Assembly: GCA_016763215.1 (NCBI GenBank)
Contig: JAESUF010000221.1
Span: 1 to 7,176 of the forward strand
DNA from: Flavobacteriaceae bacterium
Lineage (GTDB): Bacteria > Bacteroidota > Bacteroidia > Flavobacteriales > Flavobacteriaceae
Direction: 5' to 3'
Length of the DNA: 7,176 nucleotides
A program made the position numbers and the translations under genes. Below are positions 1 through 6,640 of the stretch, one piece after another; within the stretch, counting starts at the first letter, position 1, and each line of letters starts with the position of its first letter. Below the pieces are notes generated by a model. It had not been told where the DNA came from, made no database searches, and saw only the letters and a program-made list of their open reading frames with translations.

Positions 1-22
1 AAAAACTAACACATTTTTCAAG

Positions 23-58
23 TAAAACAGCGTTTTAAAATAAAGTTTTTTATTTTTG
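23..58 (+). promoter_or_regulatory. Putative promoter and possible operator of the acpP-fabF-rnc unit
   Basis: TATTTTTG at 51-58 matches the Bacteroidota -7 consensus TAnnTTTG in all fixed positions. It would place the transcription start near 63-66, about 25 nt before the acpP start codon. No clear TTTG-type -33 element sits at the expected distance. Instead that region holds a perfect inverted repeat, TAAAAC-AGC-GTTTTA (23-37), which could bind a regulator or simply be chance in AT-rich DNA. The -7 box is seen directly; promoter activity and operator role are inference. Confidence 0.45.
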
Positions 59-89
59 CCATCTAATTAAAACTAAAAATTAAAAGATT

Positions 90-323
90 ATGTCAGACAT
101 TACATCAAGAGTAAAAGCTATTATAGTAGATAAGTTAGGTGTTGATGAAAATGAAGTAGTAACTGAAGCTAGCTTCACTAACGACTTGGGAGCAGACTCA
201 TTGGACACTGTTGAATTGATTATGGAATTTGAAAAAGAATTTGATATTCAAATCCCAGACGACCAAGCCGAAAACATTGGCACAGTAGGTCAAGCAATTT
301 CTTATATTGAAAACACAAAGTAA
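90..323 (+). CDS. acpP: Acyl carrier protein
   Basis: A 77-residue acidic protein, the usual length for bacterial AcpP. It is the soluble cytoplasmic carrier that holds fatty acyl intermediates as thioesters on a 4'-phosphopantetheine arm during type II fatty acid synthesis. The attachment motif is GADSLD, with the modified serine at residue 37. Acidic helix II follows ([11 protein letters not shown], about 41-51), the face that docks with FabF, FabH, AcpS and other partners. The start is well supported: MSDI.. is the normal N-terminus and it is preceded by an A-rich stretch (AATTAAAAGATT) rather than a Shine-Dalgarno, as is common in Bacteroidota. fabF follows after 19 bp, so the two are almost certainly co-transcribed. 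The paralogue question (specialised ACP of a polyketide or aryl polyene cluster) is answered by the housekeeping neighbours. Nothing is missing or odd. Confidence 0.98.
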   Translation: MSDITSRVKAIIVDKLGVDENEVVTEASFTNDLGADSLDTVELIMEFEKEFDIQIPDDQAENIGTVGQAISYIENTK

Positions 324-342
324 GTAGTCCTTAAATTATTTT

Positions 343-1593
343 ATGGAATTAAAGCGAGTCGTAGTTACAGGATTAGGAGCGCTTACACCAATAGGAAATA
401 CCAAAGATGAATATTGGAAAAATCTTATTATTGGAAAGAGTGGTGCTGCGCCTATTACCTATTTTGATACTGAAAAGTTCAAAACAAAATTCGCTTGTGA
501 AATAAAAAACTTCAATCCCACCGATTATTTTAATAGAAAAGATGCTCGTAAAATGGATAAGTTTACGCAGTATGCAATGGTAGCTTCTGATGAAGCAATA
601 GCAGACTCAGCTTTAGACTTAGATATCATAGATAAATTACGAGTTGGAGTTATTTGGGGAGCAGGTATTGGAGGGATAGAAACTTTTCAGAATGAAGTAT
701 TAAATTATGCTGCAGGTGATGGAAGTCCAAGATTCAACCCTTTCTTTATTCCAAAAATGATTGCAGATATTGCACCAGGAAACATTTCCATTAAAAATGG
801 ATTTATGGGACCAAACTATACTACAGTCTCTGCCTGTGCATCTGCTGCTAATGCAATGATAGATGCTTTAAACTACATCCGTTTAGGACACTGTGACGTT
901 ATTGTTACAGGAGGTAGTGAAGCGGCAGTAACCCTTGCAGGAATGGGCGGGTTTAATGCGATGCATGCTTTATCTACAAGAAATGAAAGCGCAGAAACAG
1001 CCTCAAGACCTTTCGATGCAGAAAGAGATGGGTTTGTTTTAGGTGAAGGAGCAGGAGCTATCATTTTAGAAGAATATGAACATGCCAAAGCAAGAGGTGC
1101 TAAAATTTACGCCGAAGTTTTTGGAGGAGGAATGTCTTCTGATGCATACCACATGACGGCACCACATCCAGAAGGAATTGGAGTGATTGCTGTAATGAAA
1201 AACTGCTTGAAAAATTCTGGAATTAATCCAGAAGATGTAGATCACATTAATACACATGGAACGTCAACTCCATTAGGTGATGTTGCTGAATTAAAAGCGA
1301 TTTCTCAAGTTTTTGGTGATCACGCAAAAAATATCAATATCAATTCTACCAAATCTATGACAGGGCACTTGTTGGGAGCTGCTGGAGCTATTGAATCGAT
1401 TGCTTCAATACTAGCGCTACAACATGGAATAATTCCTCCTACTATTAATCATAGTGTCGTAGATGAAAACATTAACCCAGATCTAAACCTGACACTTAAT
1501 AAGGCTCAAAAGAGAGATATTAAAGTTGCAATGAGCAACACGTTCGGATTTGGAGGACATAATGCTAGTGTAGCATTCAAAAAATTAGACTAA
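343..1593 (+). CDS. fabF: Beta-ketoacyl-[acyl carrier protein] synthase II
   Basis: A 416-residue condensing enzyme of the thiolase fold, normal for FabF. It elongates acyl-ACP with malonyl-ACP, releasing CO2, in the cytoplasm. The KAS catalytic residues are visible: the nucleophile Cys165 in SACASAAN, His305 in NTHGTSTP, Lys337 in NSTKSMTGH, and His342 in GHLLGAAG. The C-terminal gating loop NTFGFGGHN (399-407), with Phe401 at the acyl-pocket gate, is intact. The Cys-His-His pattern with GHLLGAAG marks FabF/FabB; FabH would have Cys-His-Asn. I choose FabF over FabB because of length, the sequence TFGFGGHN and linkage to acpP. The N-terminus MELKRVVVTGLGA is the canonical start. The stop is 6 bp before rnc. 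The carrier encoded immediately upstream is its presumed substrate partner. Confidence 0.97.
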   Translation: MELKRVVVTGLGALTPIGNTKDEYWKNLIIGKSGAAPITYFDTEKFKTKFACEIKNFNPTDYFNRKDARKMDKFTQYAMVASDEAIADSALDLDIIDKLRVGVIWGAGIGGIETFQNEVLNYAAGDGSPRFNPFFIPKMIADIAPGNISIKNGFMGPNYTTVSACASAANAMIDALNYIRLGHCDVIVTGGSEAAVTLAGMGGFNAMHALSTRNESAETASRPFDAERDGFVLGEGAGAIILEEYEHAKARGAKIYAEVFGGGMSSDAYHMTAPHPEGIGVIAVMKNCLKNSGINPEDVDHINTHGTSTPLGDVAELKAISQVFGDHAKNININSTKSMTGHLLGAAGAIESIASILALQHGIIPPTINHSVVDENINPDLNLTLNKAQKRDIKVAMSNTFGFGGHNASVAFKKLD

Positions 1594-1599
1594 TCCTTA

Positions 1600-2340
1600 A
1601 TGAATTTTATTCGCAAAATAGTAAGCTCGTCGTCCAAAGGAGATGATGAGGGGTTTTATTATGCTATGCGAGATTTATTGAAGTTCAATCCAAAGAAGAT
1701 TGAATTCTATGTAATGGCTTTTACTCATCGATCTTTAAAGCAAGTCGATAAGGATGGAGAGCCTTTTAATTATGAACGGTTAGAGTTTTTAGGAGATGCA
1801 ATGTTGGGCTCTGTTATTGCATCCTATTTATACAAGAAAGTACCAAAAGGATCTGAAGGGTATTTAACACAAATGCGTTCTAAAATTGTAAGTAGAGAAC
1901 ATTTGAATGAGTTAGGGAAAGACCTAAACTTGATTGATTTTGTAAAGAGTAATATTTCTCAAGACAATGTAGGGGATAATATTCATGGAAATATTTTTGA
2001 GGCCTTAATTGGGGCTATCTACTTAGATAAAGGATATAATTATTGTAAGAAGTTTACATACGAAAAAGTAATTGTTCCGTATGTAGATATTCCAAAACTA
2101 GAAGGTAAAATTACGAGTTATAAGGGGCTGATTATCGAATGGTGTCAAAAGCAGAAGAAAAAATATTACATAGAAACCTATGAAGACACAGGAAATGAAA
2201 CAGTAAAACATTTCAGTGTTAAAATCAGTATAGACGGAGTACAAATTGCAAAAGGGCGTGCTACTTCTAAGAAGAAAGCTGAAGAACGAGCGTCTAAAAG
2301 AGTCTACTATGTGTTCCAAAAACAGATAGAAAATTTATAG
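1600..2340 (+). CDS. rnc: Ribonuclease III
   Basis: A 246-residue double-strand-specific endoribonuclease that processes rRNA precursors and structured mRNAs in the cytoplasm. The N-terminal nuclease domain (about 20-160) has the family signature ERLEFLGDAML at 59-69, giving Glu59, Glu62 and Asp66 as counterparts of E. coli E38, E41 and D45. The EG pair at 86-87 corresponds to E65. The second acidic cluster reads GNIFEALIGAIYLD: Glu134 matches the essential E117, but Asn131 stands where E. coli has D114. A C-terminal double-stranded RNA binding domain follows (about 172-242), ending in the basic helix SKKKAEERASKR. The start ATG lies 6 bp after the fabF stop, and the MNFIRKI N-terminus resembles other Bacteroidota RNase III. 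A short hairpin with a T-run follows the stop, so this is probably the last gene of the acpP unit. Confidence 0.96.
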   Translation: MNFIRKIVSSSSKGDDEGFYYAMRDLLKFNPKKIEFYVMAFTHRSLKQVDKDGEPFNYERLEFLGDAMLGSVIASYLYKKVPKGSEGYLTQMRSKIVSREHLNELGKDLNLIDFVKSNISQDNVGDNIHGNIFEALIGAIYLDKGYNYCKKFTYEKVIVPYVDIPKLEGKITSYKGLIIEWCQKQKKKYYIETYEDTGNETVKHFSVKISIDGVQIAKGRATSKKKAEERASKRVYYVFQKQIENL

Positions 2341-2344
2341 TACG

Positions 2345-2365
2345 ATAACGATTTCGTTATTTTTT
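2345..2365 (+). terminator. Weak intrinsic terminator after rnc
   Basis: The inverted repeat ATAACG (2345-2350) / CGTTAT (2355-2360) with a 4-nt ATTT loop is followed directly by a T-run reaching 2365, starting 4 nt after the rnc stop codon. A G-U pair could extend the stem by one. The stem is short and has only two G-C pairs, so termination is probably partial and some transcripts may read into the IPExxxVDY-pyk pair. The structure is seen; its activity is inferred. Confidence 0.5.
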
Positions 2366-2396
2366 GCCTTCCTTTTTAAAACAATCAGTAATTTTG
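2363..2396 (+). promoter_or_regulatory. Putative promoter of the IPExxxVDY-pyk unit
   Basis: TAATTTTG at 2389-2396 matches the Bacteroidota -7 consensus TAnnTTTG exactly. A TTTG at 2363-2366 could be the -33 element, with a 22-nt spacer that is slightly longer than usual. That TTTG overlaps the T-run of the rnc terminator, so the two signals are nested. The predicted start near 2401-2404 gives a leader of about 37 nt before the ATG at 2440. The motif is seen; function is inferred. Confidence 0.5.
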
Positions 2397-2439
2397 TTAG
2401 CTAGACTTTATAACTAATTTAGCTTAATTTCCGTATTAA

Positions 2440-2910
2440 ATGCAGATTCACTCATTAGACTTAGGGGATTTTTGTGAAGACAATTATACATTAATTGGCA
2501 TTCATACTGCATTGGAAGATTTTAAGTTAGCCTATCTTTTAAATAACAATTTAAACATACAGTTCTCGCGCGCAAATTTTAGTTTAGATTTCGAAAGCAG
2601 AGAAAGTAAAGCTTCGTTTTCTATTTACCAATATGTGAATGAAGAGTATGATTTTGATTGGTATTTAATTGCGAATAGTTTCAGTGAAGAAAAAAGAAAT
2701 GAAAAAGATACTTTGGCATTTACAGCAGAAACAAAAACCTATTTAATACCAGAAAAGAAACGAGTGGATTATTTTATAAAAATAGTTGGAGAGACAAATC
2801 AAGAATTGATTTACAAAACGATAGACAAGATCAAAAGAATAAGCCAAGTAGTTACTTCTTACACAGTAGATACAAATACATTAAAATCGAAAGAATTTTT
2901 AATTTTTTAA
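2440..2910 (+). CDS. IPExxxVDY family protein of unknown function
   Basis: A 156-residue protein carrying the name-giving motif IPEKKRVDY at 103-111. The N-terminal part has the family-like stretch DNYTLIGIHTALEDFKLAYLLN (14-35, approximate), and the end reads VDTNTLKSKEFLIF, close to the C-terminus I remember for this family. No signal peptide, membrane segment, cysteine cluster or recognisable catalytic motif is visible; it looks soluble, cytoplasmic and mixed in charge. The family appears confined to Bacteroidota, where I recall it sitting between rnc and pyk as here. No molecular function is known to me. The 3-bp gap to pyk suggests co-transcription and possibly translational coupling, so a link to pyruvate kinase or RNA processing is possible but unproven. 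The ATG at 2440 is chosen because it gives the conserved N-terminus and lies behind a plausible promoter. Confidence 0.9.
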   Translation: MQIHSLDLGDFCEDNYTLIGIHTALEDFKLAYLLNNNLNIQFSRANFSLDFESRESKASFSIYQYVNEEYDFDWYLIANSFSEEKRNEKDTLAFTAETKTYLIPEKKRVDYFIKIVGETNQELIYKTIDKIKRISQVVTSYTVDTNTLKSKEFLIF

Positions 2911-2913
2911 AAC

Positions 2914-4341
2914 ATGCTCAAAAATAAAAAGACAAAGATTGTTGCAACCTTAGGTCCAGCAACAAATACAAAAGAAATTCTAACGGAACTAGCAGTCTCG
3001 GGAGTGAATGTTTTTAGAATTAACTTTTCACATGCCGATTACGACAATGTAAAAGAAAGCGTACGTCAAATTCGTGAAATTAATGAGGAAAACTCATTTA
3101 ATGTTGCAATTTTAGCTGACTTACAAGGACCCAAATTGCGTGTTGGTGTTATGGAAGAAGGTGTTGTTTTAGAAGATGGAGATGAATTTGTTTTCACTAC
3201 AGAAGAATGTATTGGAACCAAAGAGAAAGCTTTTATGACCTACCAAAATTTTCCTAGAGATGTAAAAAAGGGAGAACAAATTTTAGTGGATGACGGGAAA
3301 CTTTTATTTGAAGTTATCTCTACAGATAAGAAAGTAAAAGTAGTAACCAAAGTAATTGTCGGAGGCGCATTATCTTCTAAAAAAGGGGTGAATTTACCCA
3401 ACACAGATATTTCTTTACCAGCCCTTACCGAAAAGGATAAAAAGGATGCCATTTTTGCCTTAAGCCTCGAAGTAGATTGGATGGCTTTATCTTTTGTAAG
3501 AACGCCCGAAGATTTAAGAATGCTACGTGATTTGATTGCGCAATATTCAGAATATAGAGTTCCAGTAATTGCAAAAATTGAAAAACCAGAAGCGGTAGAG
3601 AATATCGATGCTTTAATTCCATATTGTGATGGGTTGATGGTGGCTCGTGGTGATCTTGGTGTAGAGATTCCAATGCAAGAAGTTCCTTTAATTCAGAAGA
3701 AGTTAGTAATGAGAGCTAAGAAAGCTCGTATTCCTGTAATTATAGCAACTCAAATGATGGAGACCATGATTACGAGTCCGGTACCCACAAGAGCTGAAGT
3801 AAATGATGTTGCAAATTCCATTATGGATGGAGCAGATGCTGTAATGCTTTCTGGAGAAACTTCCGTTGGAAAACACCCAGTACGTGTAATTCAAAAAATG
3901 AAAGAAATTATTTTAAGTGTAGAAAACTCTGAATTAATTAAGGTTCCATTAAGACCACCTCACATTAAAACGAATCGGTTTATTACAAAATCAGTCTGTC
4001 ATCACGCAGCTTTGATGGCGAATAATACAGATGCCGCAGCTATTTTAACGTTAACCAATAGTGGGTATACTGCATTCCAAATTTCTGCTTGGCGACCAAG
4101 AACACACGTACTTGCTTTTACAACTGAAAAAAGAATCTTAGGGAAACTTAACTTACTTTGGGGTGTGAAGGCTTATTTCTATAATGAGGATTTAAGCACA
4201 GATGATACCGTTCAAGATATTAATAGTATTGTCAAAGAAAAAGGATACGTGAAACCAGGAGACTTGGTAATTAACCTTACCTCAATGCCCGTTGAAGAGC
4301 GTGGAATGGTAAACACACTCCGTGTTTCAGAAATAAAATAG
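2914..4341 (+). CDS. pyk: Pyruvate kinase, predicted K+-independent (PykA-like)
   Basis: A 475-residue cytoplasmic enzyme transferring phosphate from phosphoenolpyruvate to ADP in the last step of glycolysis. The start KTKIVATLGPAT and RINFSH (35-40) form the N-terminal part of the A domain. The B domain spans about 74-170. The active-site signature IAKIEKPEAVENID (219-232) gives catalytic Lys221 and metal ligand Glu223. VARGDLGVEIP (243-253) gives Asp247, and ATQMMETM (278-285) gives Thr279. The C-terminal domain (about 357-475) is complete. DLQGPKLRVG places Lys74 where K+-dependent enzymes have Glu (rabbit muscle position 117), the state seen in E. coli PykA and predicting activity without K+. 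The ATG lies 3 bp after the preceding stop. The gene is convergent with the M28 peptidase, the stop codons being only 2 bp apart, with no terminator hairpin between them. Confidence 0.97.
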   Translation: MLKNKKTKIVATLGPATNTKEILTELAVSGVNVFRINFSHADYDNVKESVRQIREINEENSFNVAILADLQGPKLRVGVMEEGVVLEDGDEFVFTTEECIGTKEKAFMTYQNFPRDVKKGEQILVDDGKLLFEVISTDKKVKVVTKVIVGGALSSKKGVNLPNTDISLPALTEKDKKDAIFALSLEVDWMALSFVRTPEDLRMLRDLIAQYSEYRVPVIAKIEKPEAVENIDALIPYCDGLMVARGDLGVEIPMQEVPLIQKKLVMRAKKARIPVIIATQMMETMITSPVPTRAEVNDVANSIMDGADAVMLSGETSVGKHPVRVIQKMKEIILSVENSELIKVPLRPPHIKTNRFITKSVCHHAALMANNTDAAAILTLTNSGYTAFQISAWRPRTHVLAFTTEKRILGKLNLLWGVKAYFYNEDLSTDDTVQDINSIVKEKGYVKPGDLVINLTSMPVEERGMVNTLRVSEIK

Positions 4342-4343
4342 CA

Positions 4344-6416
4344 TTAGAAATCTAGTTGCCTAGTACAGATAATAGCATCGTTGGTTATAAAAGGCATGGG
4401 CATCATATTATCGGCTCTAGGCTTAATAGTAAACAATGGGTTTTCTAATAGATCGTATGATATTTCATTCAAAAAGAGACTAAGTTTAGCTTCTTTTGCG
4501 ATGGTTAACGAAATAGACAAACTATCATCAGAATTTCCCATATGATATAACAGGAAACTTCCTCTTTTAATCTTGATAGGTTCGCCGTTGTTATAAAGAG
4601 CATTGTTTACAGAGATGCGCTTAAACTGAATAGAATCTATCACGCCTAATTCGTATTTATTTATCGTTCTTTTTGGAACGAGACTAAATGTTACTAGTCT
4701 GTCTTCTCCTATAATGGTGTCTTGAGTAATATGAATGTCTGAAGTTTCAATCGCAATATTTTCGGCTTTGGTGTGGTAGCTAAAGCGACTATTGTATTTA
4801 CTTTTAGAACTTGTGTTGGCAATTCCTCCCTTTGTAGGATTCTCTCCTAATTTTTGCGTGATGTATGGGTCCAGAATTTTATTATAAGTCCCCCAGTAGG
4901 CCGTAGAATCAGTTACATTCTTAATGTATACCAAGCTATTGGGTTTTTTCTTGTCGATTGTGAATCCAGATTGAAAAGTTGCCACAAGAAAAAATGCGAT
5001 AGCCAGAGTTCCCGCCAATTTTGTAAACGCTTTTCTAGATTTTGTCGCGTTTAAAACAGGCAATAAAAGACCAAACAGAAGTGCTAAGAAAATACCACTG
5101 ATAAAAAGAACTTTTAAGCCCAACCCAACAGGAAATAGCTTAATTAGTGGAGCAAAAATATACACGGTTGGAATAGACAAGACTCCAAAAAGAATGGCAT
5201 TTTTTTTATCAATGGATTTCCTAAAGATAGAAATCGCTAAAATGATTTCTGCTATAAAAACAGGAATGATAAAAAACCCAGCTCCTTTAAAGTCTTCAGG
5301 GATAAAGAAGTTTATTAGGATCCAAATAACAATAGGAGCTATTAATAAGCTTGTAATATTATCTCTTTTTATAAATCGTTTGTAAAGGAAAAATAACATC
5401 CAAAGATTTAAACAAACAAAAGCAATGATATACCAGTATCCATTATAGGTAAACCCATGCAACATGTCTTTATAAGATGGATGCATTAGTAGAATTGCTT
5501 CCCACAAGAGAAAAGAAATACCTCCACATAAAACAATGGAGAGGAGTGATGGAATAAAACCAATAAATAGCTGTTTTAAATCGATTTTATTCAAAACAAT
5601 TCCAAAGAAAACTAATATGATAAGAAGAATAATCGCAATAATTACCATGGGTGTCACCCAAGAAAAAGGAAAGATTAGTAGTTTTACAAAAGGAAAGTTT
5701 ACATAGACAAAATCGACATCACTGTTCATGTTTTCAATATCTGAATTTGCAAAATAAGCAAGGGAATTCATCAGGTAATCTGCTTGATGTGCTAAAGTAG
5801 TTCTGTCTAATCGCTCGTAAGTATCCTGCATGGTATGGTAATCGAAATGATCTCCAATAAATGCAAAGTTGAACCCGTTAATATTTCCATTTTCTCTAAA
5901 AACCGTCAAATCGGTATCGTTAGGTAATTTTTTATAGATGCTATACAACAAAGAGTTCGATGCAGGGTAACTTGGATTTGCTTTTAAAAACTCCGAAATC
6001 AATTGGCTGTTTTTCCCATTCGTTTCCATGAGCATATAACTTGGCCCACCACTTCCTCTAGCTTCAAAGTTTAGAACCAACCCTACGTCTTTAGCCCATG
6101 GATGATGTTCGACAAAAGCCTTAGCGCCTAAAAGCCCTAGTTCTTCAGCATCAGAAATTAAGATAATAACATCGTTTTTAGGTTGCTCACCTTTGGCAAG
6201 AAAAGCGCGAACACCTTCTAAAATTGTGACAACACCAGACCCAGCATCACTGGCTCCAATAGCCAAATTGGGGTTCGAATCATAGTGTGTTAAAAGCAAG
6301 AGTGCTTTTCCGTCTTCTCTCCCTTTAATTTTTGCAACAATATTTTCTATGGTTGTCCCTGCGTACCATTTATTATTAATAATAGTTTGTATTTGTATAC
6401 TTGGGTTTAATCCCAT
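4344..6416 (-). CDS. C-terminal fragment of the M28 peptidase (catalytic domain, membrane domain, C-terminal domain)
   Basis: This 690-residue frame holds nearly all of the enzyme. Residues expected from M28 dizinc sites, in fragment numbering: His44 and Asp46 in THYDS, bridging Asp57 in GASDAGSG, general base Glu91 and ligand Glu92 in DAEELG, Glu118 in NFEARGSGGPS, and His194 in DYHTMQDT. All are present, so the active site itself is not degraded. Hydrophobic segments at about 253-275, 283-309, 325-346, 354-372, 377-397, 405-425, 431-456 and 464-482 suggest eight helices. The remainder, about 485-690, is hydrophilic and beta-like. The architecture resembles membrane M28 enzymes of the Fxna/ERMP1 type. 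The ATG at 6416 is an internal methionine of the intact protein (LQKMGLNP), not a natural start; translation from it would lack the N-terminal anchor and so might misplace the peptidase domain. No separate ribosome binding site is evident. Confidence 0.8.
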   Translation of the reverse strand: MGLNPSIQIQTIINNKWYAGTTIENIVAKIKGREDGKALLLLTHYDSNPNLAIGASDAGSGVVTILEGVRAFLAKGEQPKNDVIILISDAEELGLLGAKAFVEHHPWAKDVGLVLNFEARGSGGPSYMLMETNGKNSQLISEFLKANPSYPASNSLLYSIYKKLPNDTDLTVFRENGNINGFNFAFIGDHFDYHTMQDTYERLDRTTLAHQADYLMNSLAYFANSDIENMNSDVDFVYVNFPFVKLLIFPFSWVTPMVIIAIILLIILVFFGIVLNKIDLKQLFIGFIPSLLSIVLCGGISFLLWEAILLMHPSYKDMLHGFTYNGYWYIIAFVCLNLWMLFFLYKRFIKRDNITSLLIAPIVIWILINFFIPEDFKGAGFFIIPVFIAEIILAISIFRKSIDKKNAILFGVLSIPTVYIFAPLIKLFPVGLGLKVLFISGIFLALLFGLLLPVLNATKSRKAFTKLAGTLAIAFFLVATFQSGFTIDKKKPNSLVYIKNVTDSTAYWGTYNKILDPYITQKLGENPTKGGIANTSSKSKYNSRFSYHTKAENIAIETSDIHITQDTIIGEDRLVTFSLVPKRTINKYELGVIDSIQFKRISVNNALYNNGEPIKIKRGSFLLYHMGNSDDSLSISLTIAKEAKLSLFLNEISYDLLENPLFTIKPRADNMMPMPFITNDAIICTRQLDF

Positions 6417-6640
6417 TTTTTGAAGTTCTCCAAAAAGATAATTTTGAACCTTTTATGACCATCAGTTCCTACATAATGAACTTCTTCTGTAATATTTTTT
6501 AAATGTGATAATGCGTTTTCTATTGAAAACTCTGTGTCGTCTTTGGGTTGCGTTACTCTAGAAGGACTTAAATCATAAAACCCCCAATAAGCAGAAATCA
6601 ACACAATGATTAACGAGACAATAGACGCATATTTTTTCAT
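6407..6640 (-). CDS. N-terminal fragment of the M28 peptidase
   Basis: A 77-residue frame starting MKKYASIVSLIIVLISAYWG, a lysine-led hydrophobic segment (about 4-20) typical of a signal anchor. It continues through a linker to HYVGTDGHK, the conserved stretch before the M28 catalytic domain. Only residues 1-63 are genuine; the last 14 (from Arg64 to the stop) are out of frame. The fragment lacks every metal ligand and cannot be an enzyme by itself. It overlaps the downstream frame by 10 nt. The start at 6640 is the only sensible one, as the upstream DNA is the non-coding divergent spacer. Confidence 0.75.
   Translation of the reverse strand: MKKYASIVSLIIVLISAYWGFYDLSPSRVTQPKDDTEFSIENALSHLKNITEEVHYVGTDGHKRFKIIFLENFKKWD

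Larger units (their letters stand above)
4344..6640 (-). pseudogene. M28 family membrane metallopeptidase, disrupted by a -1 frameshift
   Basis: Read on the minus strand, this locus encodes one gene in two frames. The upstream frame runs from the ATG at 6640 through HYVGTDGHK (residues 55-63) and then turns into unrelated residues ending at a stop at 6407-6409. The downstream frame is open from 6452 and reads KVQNYLFGELQKMGLNPSIQ, the natural continuation for this family. Adding one A to the A4 run at 6451-6454 restores a single 765-residue protein: an N-terminal anchor, an M28 zinc peptidase domain, eight more membrane helices and a roughly 200-residue C-terminal domain. With one N-terminal and eight central helices, both the peptidase and C-terminal domains would face the periplasm. 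The substrate is unknown; M28 members are mostly aminopeptidases or carboxypeptidases. A real inactivating mutation and a homopolymer sequencing error are both possible. The rest of the reading frame is clean, which argues for a recent event or an error. Confidence 0.85.

Noticed and set aside
873..1257. Two minus-strand open frames within fabF
   Set aside because: They lie entirely inside a well-supported fabF, have low-complexity or cysteine/serine-rich translations, and no promoter or family resemblance.
2397..2424. Repeated TTAGCT in the leader before the IPExxxVDY gene, considered as a riboswitch or operator
   Set aside because: Six-base repeats and the weak AGCTA/TAGCT pairing are expected by chance in AT-rich DNA; no known riboswitch core is visible in such a short leader.
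3240..3894. Several minus-strand open frames within pyk
   Set aside because: They are antisense shadows of a complete pyruvate kinase with all catalytic motifs, and their translations resemble no protein I recognise.
4311..4327. Inverted repeat AAACAC-ACTCC-GTGTTT at the 3' end of pyk, considered as a terminator
   Set aside because: It lies inside the pyk reading frame and neither strand has a T-run immediately after the stem, so it does not look like an intrinsic terminator; the bases also encode ordinary residues NTLRVS.
4854..5385. Two plus-strand open frames opposite the M28 membrane region
   Set aside because: They mirror the hydrophobic helices and C-terminal domain of the peptidase on the other strand and have no start signals or recognisable domains.
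6449..6457. Programmed -1 ribosomal frameshifting in the M28 gene
   Set aside because: No proper slippery heptamer: the in-frame context CAT AAA AGG would re-pair Lys-tRNA with UAA, and membrane M28 peptidases are not known to need recoding.
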